DNA of 64,000 nt. Source: PMNU01 sp035479875. GTDB taxonomy: Bacteria > Patescibacteriota > Saccharimonadia > Saccharimonadales > UBA4665. The translations under genes and the position numbers were made by a program. The notes below the pieces were generated by a model. It made no database searches, was not told the origin of the DNA, and saw only the letters and a program-made list of their open reading frames with translations. The stretch covers positions 1 through 64,000 of the forward strand of contig DATIIH010000009.1 in NCBI GenBank assembly GCA_035479875.1, written 5' to 3'. The first letter of the stretch is position 1. Each line of letters starts with the position of its first letter. Shown here in pieces: positions 14,083-22,394 of the stretch.

Positions 14083-15177
14083 ATGTTAGCGGCGGTGATT
14101 ATTCTAGGCGTGTTATGCGTGGCTTTGGCCGCGCTAGTGTATAAACGCGGGCAAACGCCGGCAGCCGATCCGCACGCGGCACTGCTGCTCAAGCAAGATC
14201 TAACGCAATTGAGCCAAGATATCACCAAGCTTAAAGATGGCTTGCAGTCGCAAATCTCCGATCGCATGGATAAAAACCAGGAGATGATGCGTACCTCCAT
14301 TCAAAAGCAGTTTAGCGAGAGCAGCAAAATTATCGCCGAAGTCACCGAGCGCCTCACCAAACTCGACGAAACCAACAAGCGCGTCGTAAACGTGGCCGAC
14401 GAGCTTAAAACACTCCAAAATGTGCTACAAAACCCAAAGCAACGCGGTGTGCTGGGGGAATATTATCTCGGCCAAGTCCTAGAGAACGTTCTGCCGCCCG
14501 GCCGCTTTAAGCTGCAATACAAGCTTGGTAAAGACGATGACGGCCACGATTTGATTTGCGACGCCGTGGTTATTCTAGATAAAGGCAAGCTACTGCCGGT
14601 GGATTCTAAGTTTAGTCTCGAGAATTACAACCGTCTACTCGAAGAGACCGACAAGGTTCAGCGCGAGGTTCTGGCCAAGGCTTTTAAGGCAGACCTCAAA
14701 AATCGTATCGACGAAACAGCTAAGTATATTCGTCCGCGCGAAGGCACCATGGACTATGCCTTTATGTTCATCCCCTCCGAAGCCATCTACTACGATTTGC
14801 TGGTGAACAAAGTAGGCGCCACCAATACCACGGCTCGTGATCTTATCGAGTACGCCTTCCAAGTTAAAAAAGTAATTATTGTGAGCCCCACTACTTTTAT
14901 GGCGTACTTGCAAACCGTACTGCAGGGCCTGCGCGCGCTGCAGATCGAAGAACAGGCCAAAGGTATCCAGGAGCGGGTGGGCGATTTGGGCCGGCACATC
15001 AAAACCTACGAACAGTTGATGCAGAAACTTGGCGGCAGCTTGGGCACTTCGGTGAACCACTTTAACACCGCTCACAAAGAGCTTAAGAAGATCGACAAAG
15101 ATATTGTTAAAATTTCCGACGTGGCTCCGGGTGTTGAGCCACTCCTACTCGACAAGCCAGTACTCGACGACGATTAG
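14083..15177 (+). CDS. rmuC: DNA recombination protein RmuC
   Basis: A 364-aa protein: an N-terminal membrane helix (LAAVIILGVLCVALAALVYK), a coiled coil to about residue 120, then the RmuC PD-(D/E)xK-like nuclease fold with the hallmark segments RGVLGEYYLGQVLE, LPVDSKFSLENYNRLLE and MFIPSEAIYYDL. RmuC limits inversions between short repeats and is thought to cut unusual DNA structures, which is of interest given the long palindromes in this chromosome. TACAAT (14068-14073) lies nine bases before the ATG. Confidence 0.95.
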   Translation: MLAAVIILGVLCVALAALVYKRGQTPAADPHAALLLKQDLTQLSQDITKLKDGLQSQISDRMDKNQEMMRTSIQKQFSESSKIIAEVTERLTKLDETNKRVVNVADELKTLQNVLQNPKQRGVLGEYYLGQVLENVLPPGRFKLQYKLGKDDDGHDLICDAVVILDKGKLLPVDSKFSLENYNRLLEETDKVQREVLAKAFKADLKNRIDETAKYIRPREGTMDYAFMFIPSEAIYYDLLVNKVGATNTTARDLIEYAFQVKKVIIVSPTTFMAYLQTVLQGLRALQIEEQAKGIQERVGDLGRHIKTYEQLMQKLGGSLGTSVNHFNTAHKELKKIDKDIVKISDVAPGVEPLLLDKPVLDDD

Positions 15178-15210
15178 CGTGGTCCGCCCGCATATGGTAC
15201 TGTAATCTTA

Positions 15211-15711
15211 ATGAGCGAGCAGCGCAGGCATGTAAGAGAGACCATTGCAGGATGCGTGGTCGCGTTGCTGGGCCTTAGCGCGTGCAGTATCCACACCAAA
15301 GGAATCGTGCCGTTCAAAAATTTGCGCCCGACCGCTGTCGCAGCCAATGTAGACGGCCATGATGCGATGAGTGTACGAATCATGAATCAAACTACCGCCG
15401 ACGGCAAGCCGCTGTCCGTATACAGCGCTAGCACGCCGTTGGGTGCCCATAAAGTGCGGCCGTACACTGAAGGGCAGGAGCTGTATGTTTTATGCTGGGA
15501 GCCGGGCGTATATGTATCGATACCCACTACTGCCGATCTAGGCCCAACCAGTATTGGAGCTATTGACAATCGATGGGCGAAGATAGTCGATCAGAGTAGT
15601 CAACAGCTCGTGCCTGAGCAGTGGATAAACCTGGTATACCTGGGTGGCCCTGCTACCGGGCAGCAGGCCGCCGTGGAGGCTTGTCCGGACGTGCCCATCT
15701 ATGGCTACTAA
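15211..15711 (+). CDS. Hypothetical lipoprotein
   Basis: A 166-aa protein with a lipoprotein signal peptide: basic start, hydrophobic core ETIAGCVVALLGLSAC with a lipobox LSAC (Cys about residue 25). The mature domain is small and beta-rich with two more cysteines (YVLCWEPG, EACPDVP), possibly a disulfide pair. No family recognised. It converges with the VanY-type gene; their ends overlap by four bases. Confidence 0.7.
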   Translation: MSEQRRHVRETIAGCVVALLGLSACSIHTKGIVPFKNLRPTAVAANVDGHDAMSVRIMNQTTADGKPLSVYSASTPLGAHKVRPYTEGQELYVLCWEPGVYVSIPTTADLGPTSIGAIDNRWAKIVDQSSQQLVPEQWINLVYLGGPATGQQAAVEACPDVPIYGY

Positions 15712-16583
15712 TAGCTCGGTGCCGCGCCGAGGCCAAAGAATTCTTCGAGCGTCTCGATGCCCTGGTTATGCATTTCGGTAGCTAAATCGGTGCCTACATA
15801 GCGCACGTGCCACGGCTCATACTCATAGCCAGTAATAGACTCTTTGTCGGCTGGGTAGCGAATGACAAAGCCATACTTATAAGCGTTGGCGGCCAGCCAG
15901 GTGCCTTCGCTGGTGGTGGCGAAGCACTGGGCGACGTTGCAGGCTGGATTGGTGTCGCCACCGAGGTCGGCGGCCATGCCCGTTTGGTGCTCGCTATAGC
16001 CGGGGTGGGCGCTTTCGCGGTCGGCTTGGGCCTTACCCTCCTGCCTCACATAACTGTTATAGAGGTCTACCTGGAATTGGTATGAGCGGTAGCCGCTCTG
16101 CAAATTAAGGTGGATGTGCTCGGTGTTAGCCGCGGTTGCCATGGCCTCGAGAGCGGTTGCCATATCGGCCCGCACGTACTTTTCGGTGCTGGTAATGTTA
16201 GAGCGCAGCGGAATGTTGGGCACCACGAGGTTACTTGGTACGAATGTGGCTGGATTAAGCTGGCGTTGTTTGTTAACCACCAGCCAGATACTCGCGGGGT
16301 CGCTCTGGGAATAGCGGCTTTTGTTGAATGTCGGCGCGTCGGTGCTTTGAGCGCTTTTGGACGCAGCAGGGGTATTTGTTTTTTGCTGCGTAGAATGATT
16401 GATATTGTGTTGGCCGAATAGCCAAGCCAGCACGCCGGTGATAAGCAGGCCGCCGATAGTTACCAAAAACTCTTTACGCGACATGCGTTTTTGCAAAAAT
16501 GAGCCGGGGCGCTGGCTACGCTGCTGCGGGTAAGTGCTGCGGTATGGGGTGCGGCCGTTCATGCGCGGATCGCGGTAGGTCAC
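15708..16583 (-). CDS. D-alanyl-D-alanine carboxypeptidase, VanY/M15B-type
   Basis: A 291-aa protein. A Pro/Arg/Tyr-rich cytoplasmic N-terminus is followed by a membrane helix (about residues 41-57), a linker, then an M15 zinc peptidase domain. Visible motifs are SGYRSYQFQ, SAHPGYSEHQTGMAADLGG (zinc His and Asp) and EPWHVRYVG (catalytic Glu and zinc His). It trims or remodels peptidoglycan stem peptides outside the membrane. Its start overlaps the stop of the glycosidase gene upstream, so the two are co-translated. Confidence 0.92.
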   Translation of the reverse strand: MTYRDPRMNGRTPYRSTYPQQRSQRPGSFLQKRMSRKEFLVTIGGLLITGVLAWLFGQHNINHSTQQKTNTPAASKSAQSTDAPTFNKSRYSQSDPASIWLVVNKQRQLNPATFVPSNLVVPNIPLRSNITSTEKYVRADMATALEAMATAANTEHIHLNLQSGYRSYQFQVDLYNSYVRQEGKAQADRESAHPGYSEHQTGMAADLGGDTNPACNVAQCFATTSEGTWLAANAYKYGFVIRYPADKESITGYEYEPWHVRYVGTDLATEMHNQGIETLEEFFGLGAAPSY

Positions 16584-17911
16584 TTTTTCTTACCTGTTTC
16601 CAGCAGATCGATGGTCAGCGCTGCTGTCCAGCTAAAGTTGGGTGCACCAAGCGGGTCGCCGGTAAGCGGGTTGTAGTATTCCCAGAAGCCGTGCTGGTCA
16701 GTTAATTCGAGCATACTTTCGGCTAGTGCTGCAGCGTGCTCGTGATAACCATAGCGACGCAATCCATCGACGATCAGCCAGTTTGTGTTAAACCACGTAG
16801 GGCCTTGCCAGTAACGGATCGGATCAAACCACGGCGAGTTGAGCGGCACGCTCGGCACCGGGAAGGCTGGGCCGAAGATGTGGTCGCTCTCTAAGCTTTT
16901 TACCAACAGCGCGGCCCGCTCTGGAGAGATGGCGCCACTATATAGCGGCATCAGCGATTCGATGCTCGGCTCTTTAAGCAATTTGTGTGTCACAAAGTCA
17001 CGTGCGTAATACGTTTGCGTGTATGGGTCCCATAGTTCGTCAAACGTTTTAACTGCTAGCTCCATGCGCTCCACGAGCGCTGCGGGCAACTCAGCACGGA
17101 TACTTTTAGCGATATGCTGCAGTTGCGAGTTGGCGCGGATCAGGATGCTATTAAATGCCAGGTCTTCGATGGCAAATAATGAGTGATCGAGGATTTTATC
17201 GATGTTATAGGCTTTGCGGCGGAGGCGACGCTGGGCATCGTACAGCGCCAAGGCATCGACGTTCGAAAAGCGCTGGTCGCGCGGCACATAATGCGTGTCG
17301 CGACGGAACAGGCTGAGGATATTATCTAGCTTGGAATTGTGCAAAAAGCGGATCCAACCAGGCAAAAGGTGCTGATGCAGCTCGCCCATCCAGGGCGGCG
17401 TGTCGTCGAGCCCGGTTTCCCAGGGATGAATCTGGAGTGCTAAGCCTTCGCCGTGTGGGTCACGCTCGCTGTAGAGCCACTGGTGGTAAGAGAGCAGGGC
17501 AGGGAATACTTGGCGGTACCAGCTGCGGCGCTCTACGAGTGGGAGCTTTTCTCCTACGCGCACCACTGCTTCCGCCAGCATTGGCGGTTGGGTAATGCCG
17601 CTGGTGTCTATACCATCGGGGGCATACGGGCTTAGCCAGCTATCCCACACACCGCTGTCGCGGCGCTGTTTGCTGCCAGGCGTCATTACCATATGCGGTA
17701 GCATGCCGTTGCTCCACTGGCCGCGCAGCAGGCTGAGGATTTCGATCTTGGCTCGCTCTACGTCGTAGTGGCGTTGGCCGATGGCGATAAAACAGCTGTC
17801 CCAAAGCCATTGGTGTGGGTACAAACCTTCGGCAGGGATGGTGTACAGCCCGCGGTCGTTTTGTTTGAGTATTTCTTTGGCGCGCGAAAGTAAATCGGCG
17901 GTATCGGTCAT
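16580..17911 (-). CDS. GH63-like (alpha/alpha)6-barrel glycoside hydrolase
   Basis: A 443-aa protein with the signature of the GH63/MGH1/trehalase-like clan: LYPHQWLWDSCFIAIG (about residues 26-41; the Asp is the usual acid), GMLPHMV, YWQGPTWFNTNWLIVDGL (about 361-378), and GFWEYYNPLTGDPLGAPNFSWTAAL near the C-terminus (catalytic base Glu region). Substrates in the clan are alpha-linked glucosides such as mannosyl/glucosylglycerate, trehalose or oligosaccharides; the actual one is unknown. No signal peptide. TATACT lies eight bases before the ATG. It heads an operon with the carboxypeptidase. Confidence 0.88.
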   Translation of the reverse strand: MTDTADLLSRAKEILKQNDRGLYTIPAEGLYPHQWLWDSCFIAIGQRHYDVERAKIEILSLLRGQWSNGMLPHMVMTPGSKQRRDSGVWDSWLSPYAPDGIDTSGITQPPMLAEAVVRVGEKLPLVERRSWYRQVFPALLSYHQWLYSERDPHGEGLALQIHPWETGLDDTPPWMGELHQHLLPGWIRFLHNSKLDNILSLFRRDTHYVPRDQRFSNVDALALYDAQRRLRRKAYNIDKILDHSLFAIEDLAFNSILIRANSQLQHIAKSIRAELPAALVERMELAVKTFDELWDPYTQTYYARDFVTHKLLKEPSIESLMPLYSGAISPERAALLVKSLESDHIFGPAFPVPSVPLNSPWFDPIRYWQGPTWFNTNWLIVDGLRRYGYHEHAAALAESMLELTDQHGFWEYYNPLTGDPLGAPNFSWTAALTIDLLETGKKK

Positions 17912-17970
17912 GCTTTCCAGTATAACGCAAAAGGACGCAGGGAAGGGTACGATGTGACGCTCAAGCCAGG

Positions 17971-18059
17971 GCTAAGCCAAGAAATGCGTGCTATTCGGAG
18001 CAGTCCTCCGCGCTGCGCTTGTGCGGAGGCTCCAAATAGCACGCATTTCTTGGCTTAGC
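17971..18059. repeat. Long hairpin element, copy 1
   Basis: A 25-bp perfect inverted repeat: 17971-17995 (begins GCTAAGCCAAGAAATG) pairs with 18035-18059. After one mismatch, GGAGC (17997-18001) pairs with GCTCC (18029-18033), and CCTCCGC pairs with GCGGAGG inside. The apical core GCGCTGCGCTTGTGCGGAGG is related to that of the copies at 40086 and 57965, while the long arms are unrelated in sequence. It lies between the divergent GH63 and PadR genes and outside both promoters, so neither flanking promoter transcribes it. Confidence 0.9.
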
Positions 18060-18068
18060 ACGTGGCAC

Positions 18069-18100
18069 TTGACTTTATATAGTACCTTGTATAACATAGT
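18069..18100 (+). promoter_or_regulatory. padR-pspC promoter
   Basis: TTGACT (18069-18074) with TATAAC (18090-18095) or CATAGT (18095-18100) just upstream of the ATG at 18106. The -35 begins nine bases after the long hairpin ends. PadR proteins often repress their own operon. Confidence 0.45.
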
Positions 18101-18105
18101 AGCTA

Positions 18106-18450
18106 ATGGAAGATGCACAGAACACTAAGCAACTCGAGATCCAGATGCGTAAAGGCATGCTGGTATATTGCGTGCTATTGCTGTGCAAAAGCGGCAAAGT
18201 GTACAGCTCGGACATTATTCAAAAGCTGCGTGAAGCCGAGCTGATCGTGGTAGAGGGCACGCTCTACCCATTGCTTAGCCGCCTTGGGCGTGACAAGATT
18301 TTGGCCTACGAATGGCAAGAATCGGAGCAGGGACCACCGCGTAAATACTATTGGCTTACAGACGAAGGCCACGCCATGCTGGATGAATTACAGGGGGCAT
18401 ACGGCCGCCTGCACGCTTCGATCGCCAAACTAGAGAAAGGACACGCATGA
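18106..18450 (+). CDS. PadR-family transcriptional regulator
   Basis: A 114-aa winged-helix repressor: helix-turn-helix region VYSSDIIQKLREAELIVVEGTLYPLLSRLGRDKIL (about residues 35-69), wing with YEWQESEQGPPRKYYWLTDEG, and a short C-terminal dimerisation helix. This is subfamily-2 PadR length. It overlaps the next gene by four bases (ATGA), so it likely controls the PspC-domain membrane protein, a common pairing in Gram-positive-type genomes. Confidence 0.93.
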   Translation: MEDAQNTKQLEIQMRKGMLVYCVLLLCKSGKVYSSDIIQKLREAELIVVEGTLYPLLSRLGRDKILAYEWQESEQGPPRKYYWLTDEGHAMLDELQGAYGRLHASIAKLEKGHA

Positions 18451-19778
18451 ACGAAGTAACCAAAATTCACTTGGGTCGCAGCGCCTTTACGATTGCTGCG
18501 GACGCCCACCGCGAGTTGCAGCATTACCTGCACGATATTACCAAGCAGGTTGGGGGCGACAAAGACGTACTTGAAGAAATCGAAGTACGCATGGCTGAGC
18601 TGCTTATCGAACGCCACATTACAGGCGACAAGGTAGTGCTCGTTGCCGATGTCGATTACCTAAAGGAGCAGTTGGGCGAGCCAAGTGAGTTTCATGACGA
18701 CGACATCGAACCAGCCGAGAGTGATGCTCCACAGGGTGGCCCTAAACGCCTTTTCCGTGATCCCGAAAATGCACTGGTCGCCGGTGTCGCAGCCGGTTTG
18801 GGCGCATATACCGGCCTACCCATCTGGCTCTTCCGTATTCTGTTCGTCCTGTTTACTTTTTCGGGTGGTCTCGGGCTACTCATATACTTGGTGCTCTGGC
18901 TGGTAACGCCTGAGGCGACCACGTCGACTGAACGTCTGCAGATGCAGGGTAAGCCAGTCACCGTCGATACGCTTAAAGAGGTGGTAAATCGTCCTGAAGT
19001 AAGCGACGCAGCCCGACGGGCTGGAGCTTCCGCTGCGCGCGCCAGCGCCAGCGTTGGCCGGGCTGGCGAGCGGCTCGCCAAACTTATCTTGGCGCTCATC
19101 GGCATTGGGTTTTTGCTCGCTGGTATTGGCGCATGCACGATTACGGCTACAGTGGCTGCATATGCCCTTATTCATGGCATTGTGCTTGGTGGCCAGCAGA
19201 TATTTCCTATCGGGCATGAGGCGATGTGGGGCGTGATCTGTGTACTGGTTATCGGCGTTGTTGTTGGCCTGCTCCTTATGGCCGTAGGACTCAGTATGAT
19301 AAAGCGCCGCTGGGTACTGCCCAGCTGGGTTACCGCGGCGCTCATTGCACTGTTTATGGTGGGTGCGGCACTCGGTGCAGCGCTCGGATCGGACATCCAT
19401 CCAGACGTTGCTAATCGCGTCGCAGCTGTCGGGCACAGTACTTTTGTGAAGGAGCCAGCCTTTACTGCTGTCCAGCTCACCAACTTGCGCGGTATCAGTG
19501 ACGACCTCGTCGTCGACAACCAATATGGTATTGAATACCGCACGTTGGGCAACGTCGACCTCAAAGGTATTGCGGCCACGGTAAAAGATGGAGTGCTGAC
19601 CATCGATGGCACTAAGTTCGACGATAGTGCTAACCGCTGTGGGCTCGTTTGTCCTTACGGCCGTGGTAACGTCCAGATAGTTATCCACGCACCAACCAAC
19701 TTCTCGGCAGAGAACCTATTCGACAACGAGGCCAATGACGGCTTCATGATGAAGCCCATGCCCCGGCCCTTCCAGTAG
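18447..19778 (+). CDS. PspC-domain membrane protein
   Basis: A 443-aa protein. The N-terminal cytoplasmic part (about residues 1-85) starts NEVTKIHLGRSAFTIAADAHREL, resembling domains seen before PspC. The PspC domain is at about 93-150 (RLFRDPENALVAGVAAGLGAY, then an aromatic membrane helix ending LVLWLVTPE). Three more helices lie between about 205 and 320, and the C-terminal 110 residues form a beta-rich domain like the DUF4097/putative adhesin group (VVDNQYGIEYRTLGNVD). Likely an envelope-stress sensor paired with PadR. Confidence 0.88.
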   Translation: MNEVTKIHLGRSAFTIAADAHRELQHYLHDITKQVGGDKDVLEEIEVRMAELLIERHITGDKVVLVADVDYLKEQLGEPSEFHDDDIEPAESDAPQGGPKRLFRDPENALVAGVAAGLGAYTGLPIWLFRILFVLFTFSGGLGLLIYLVLWLVTPEATTSTERLQMQGKPVTVDTLKEVVNRPEVSDAARRAGASAARASASVGRAGERLAKLILALIGIGFLLAGIGACTITATVAAYALIHGIVLGGQQIFPIGHEAMWGVICVLVIGVVVGLLLMAVGLSMIKRRWVLPSWVTAALIALFMVGAALGAALGSDIHPDVANRVAAVGHSTFVKEPAFTAVQLTNLRGISDDLVVDNQYGIEYRTLGNVDLKGIAATVKDGVLTIDGTKFDDSANRCGLVCPYGRGNVQIVIHAPTNFSAENLFDNEANDGFMMKPMPRPFQ

Positions 19779-19779
19779 A

Positions 19780-20277
19780 CTAGCGGTAGTTAGTAAAGCT
19801 GAGCGGGAAGTCAAAGTCCTGTCCGCGCAGTAATTGCATGACCGCCTGCAAGTCATCCTTGCTGTTGCTGGTAACACGCACCATGTCGCCCTGGATTTGC
19901 GGCTTTACTTTGGGGAAGTGCTCGCGCAGCATAGCGGTAATCTTTTTGGCCTTTTCTTGGTCCAGACCTTTTTTAAATGGCACCTCTTTGGTGGTTTTGA
20001 GGTTGCTTTCGGTGACTTCTTTAGTGGTGTCGAGTACCTTTTGACTTTGGTTACGCGCAGCCAGCTTTTTACGCACGATGTCTAAAATGGCGTCGATTTG
20101 CCACTCGCCATTGCCCGTAATTTTAAGTCCCGTCTTATCGCTGTTCAGCCACTCGATGGCCGCGGGAGTGCCCTTAAAGTCGTAGCGGCTGGACATCTCA
20201 CGCTCGGTTTGGTCGAACACGTTATTCATCTCTGCTTTGTCATACTCACTTACGATGTCGAACGAAAAGTTAGCCAT
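19780..20277 (-). CDS. yajQ: YajQ-family nucleotide-binding protein
   Basis: A 165-aa protein of the usual YajQ length, starting FSFDIVSEYDKAEMNNVFDQTERE and ending DFDFPLSFTNYR, both diagnostic. YajQ-type proteins have two RNA-binding-like folds; one homologue binds cyclic di-GMP and others bind nucleotides. The start has a real Shine-Dalgarno (AGGAG). It lies two bases after the small hydrolase gene in the same transcript. Confidence 0.95.
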   Translation of the reverse strand: MANFSFDIVSEYDKAEMNNVFDQTEREMSSRYDFKGTPAAIEWLNSDKTGLKITGNGEWQIDAILDIVRKKLAARNQSQKVLDTTKEVTESNLKTTKEVPFKKGLDQEKAKKITAMLREHFPKVKPQIQGDMVRVTSNSKDDLQAVMQLLRGQDFDFPLSFTNYR

Positions 20278-20279
20278 GG

Positions 20280-20831
20280 TTATACTCCTATTAATTGTAC
20301 TAAGAGCGGGAACTCAGGGTAGTCGCGCTTAGGGTCGTTACTGCCAAAGTGGCCCTGGCCTTTAGGGATAACGAGCGTGCCGCCGAGGTGCTCCCACATG
20401 TTGCGGCCCGTGGTGTCGCCGCAGCCGAAGGGGTCGTCGTCGGAATGGATGAACGTAAAACTATGCGCGTTGGTAGCGATCTTTTTCCAGTCGTACTGGC
20501 CTTGTAGAATAGGTGGTTCGTCTTCGGGCTTTTCGCTGAGCGGCTCAAAAAAGCCGGCTACCGAAATCGCTTGGCGTACCGGGGTGTGCAAGCGCTCCAG
20601 CATTGCCAAGATGAGCGGCCAGCCGGCGGAGTGGCCGATGAGCACAGTTTGCTCATCGTAGGTAGTAAGCGTATTGGCGAATGGCAGCCATTTGGCTAGG
20701 TCGGGCAGGTCGGCGTCTGGCAAGTCCGGCGTCAGCACCGTGTGCCCGCGCTGCTCTAGCTGCGCTTTAACACAAGGGAACCAATGCGACTCACCAGTAT
20801 TGCCCCAGCCATGGAAGATAACAACTTGCAT
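20280..20831 (-). CDS. RBBP9/YdeN-type serine hydrolase (alpha/beta fold)
   Basis: A 183-aa alpha/beta hydrolase: MQVVIFHGWGNTGESHWFPC at the start, nucleophile motif GHSAG (Ser) in the middle, Asp in SDDDPFG and His in GQGHFG near the end form the triad. RBBP9/YdeN-type enzymes have poorly known esterase or aminopeptidase substrates. The frame extends to 20858, but TATAAT on the minus strand (20844 to 20839) lies seven bases before the ATG at 20831, which is also the family start. It is divergent from pheS. Confidence 0.9.
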   Translation of the reverse strand: MQVVIFHGWGNTGESHWFPCVKAQLEQRGHTVLTPDLPDADLPDLAKWLPFANTLTTYDEQTVLIGHSAGWPLILAMLERLHTPVRQAISVAGFFEPLSEKPEDEPPILQGQYDWKKIATNAHSFTFIHSDDDPFGCGDTTGRNMWEHLGGTLVIPKGQGHFGSNDPKRDYPEFPLLVQLIGV

Positions 20832-20886
20832 GTATCTGATTATACCGTATCCGCCCAACGACGATGTTTGGTATAATCGGGCTAAG

Positions 20887-21942
20887 ATGAACTACCAAAA
20901 TCCGCGAGTAGCCGAGGTCGCTGCGGCGCTCACAAAGCGTCTGAGCGAACTGTCTGATAAGTCCGAAGTATTAAAGGCAGTAGAATTAAAGGCGCTGTAT
21001 GCCGAAATTCCTACACTGCCCGCCGAAGAACGACGTGGCTTTGGGCAAGAGATCAACCAGCTCAAGCAAGAGCTAGAAGCGTTAGTAGTCGAGCATCAGG
21101 AGCAAGCCGAAGCGTTGCCACCGATCGACATCACCGCGCCGTTCGACCTCAATGTGCCGGCCGACAAGCGACCACGCTTGTTGACTGCCGATAACGGCAG
21201 TCGCCATCCATTAACCACCGAACTGGACCGCGTATTGGACATTTTTTATCGAATGGGTTTTACCTCGGTGGAATCACGCCAGTTAGACGACGATTATCAT
21301 ATGTTTGGCAGCCTAAACTTCGCCGAAGGTCACCCGGCACGCGATGATTACGACACCTTTATGACTGTCCAAACCGACAAGAACGGCCGTCCCTTCATTG
21401 CCCCGGCGCATACCAGCACTATGCAAAATCGTGTACTCCAACAATTCAAGCCAAACTTGGAGAATGGCAAGCCGATTGCCGTTTTGCTGCCAGGCCGTGT
21501 GTTTCGCAACGAAGACCTAGACGCGCGTCACGAACACACGTTTTATCAGTTCGAAGGTGTGTATGTCGACAAGGGCATTCATGCCGGCAATCTGCTAGCC
21601 ACCTTCAAAACGTTTTTGAGCGAATATTACGAACAAGATATCGAGGTTAAAAGCCAGCCGTTCTACTTCCCGTTTACCGAGCCGAGTTTCGAGTTGGCTC
21701 TCAGTTGCCCATTTTGCAAGAAACAGGGTTGTAGCATCTGTAGTCATTCAGGCTGGATTGAGTTACTCGGTATGGGCATGATTCACCCCAATGTCCTCAA
21801 GATGGCCGGCATTGATCCCACCGTGCACACCGGCTTTGCTTGGGGTTGCGGCTTGGAGCGCCTGGTGATGATGAAGCACGATATCGAGGACATCCGCCAT
21901 TTCGAGAGCGGTAAACTCGACTTTTTGAGGCAGTTCGCATGA
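20887..21942 (+). CDS. pheS: Phenylalanine-tRNA ligase alpha subunit
   Basis: Catalytic subunit of PheRS (351 aa). The N-terminal coiled coil (about residues 1-85) contacts tRNA. Class II motif 2 is around FRNEDLDARHEHTFYQFEGVYVD and motif 3 around GFAWGCGLERLVMMKHDIEDIR. The Cys cluster CPFCKKQGCSICSHSGWIEL is typical of bacterial PheS. TATAAT (20872-20877) is nine bases before the ATG; the long upstream extension of the frame is not coding. First gene of an operon ending in pheT. Confidence 0.97.
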   Translation: MNYQNPRVAEVAAALTKRLSELSDKSEVLKAVELKALYAEIPTLPAEERRGFGQEINQLKQELEALVVEHQEQAEALPPIDITAPFDLNVPADKRPRLLTADNGSRHPLTTELDRVLDIFYRMGFTSVESRQLDDDYHMFGSLNFAEGHPARDDYDTFMTVQTDKNGRPFIAPAHTSTMQNRVLQQFKPNLENGKPIAVLLPGRVFRNEDLDARHEHTFYQFEGVYVDKGIHAGNLLATFKTFLSEYYEQDIEVKSQPFYFPFTEPSFELALSCPFCKKQGCSICSHSGWIELLGMGMIHPNVLKMAGIDPTVHTGFAWGCGLERLVMMKHDIEDIRHFESGKLDFLRQFA

Positions 21943-22394
21943 GTAGTCTAAAGACTCCCGAGCCGCTCAAACTCGAAAATTCAGCGCTGTGGAAAGAGGT
22001 TAACAGCCTTGTTGAGCATCTGTATGGTCGGCTATCGGCATTGCCGGAAGACGAAAAGTGGAACTCGGTATATAAAATTCGTACCGCTAGCACCGACCTA
22101 GTGTTTTACGTGGGAATGGCACTTGGCAACGGCGCACCAATGGGTGGCGAATATGAGTGGGGCAATGCCCGTAAGCACGCCGCCGCGCTTAAAACCATTT
22201 ATCGCCATGTTGGTCGGCTCAAACTTATGGAGTTAGACCCCGACGTCATGGTGCGCCTCGACAAAATTATTAAGCAGATTGACGAAGAGCTAGCCGTAGC
22301 GTACAAGCGGATAGATGCAGTTAATGATGCGGAACTTAAACCGTGGCTCGAAAAGTACCGTATTTGGCAAGAAATGAACAAGGAGCGCAACTAA
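21939..22394 (+). CDS. Four-helix-bundle protein (S23/bAvd-like)
   Basis: A 151-aa all-helical protein. LWKEVNSLVEHLYGRLSALPEDEKW and KIRTASTDLVFYVGMALGNG resemble the 23S rRNA intervening-sequence (S23)/bAvd four-helix-bundle family (core pattern: P-x-x-E-x-W/Y...R-A-x-x-S-I). Such proteins act as pentameric nucleic-acid-binding scaffolds. It overlaps pheS by four bases and the HIT gene by one (TAATG), so it is firmly in the pheS-pheT operon. A role linked to tRNA or the synthetase is inference. No reverse transcriptase is nearby. Confidence 0.7.
   Translation: MSSLKTPEPLKLENSALWKEVNSLVEHLYGRLSALPEDEKWNSVYKIRTASTDLVFYVGMALGNGAPMGGEYEWGNARKHAAALKTIYRHVGRLKLMELDPDVMVRLDKIIKQIDEELAVAYKRIDAVNDAELKPWLEKYRIWQEMNKERN

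Noticed and set aside
21939..22394. Diversity-generating retroelement accessory (Avd)
   Set aside because: The helical bundle resembles bAvd, but no reverse transcriptase or template/variable repeat is nearby, and the gene is locked in the pheS-pheT operon.
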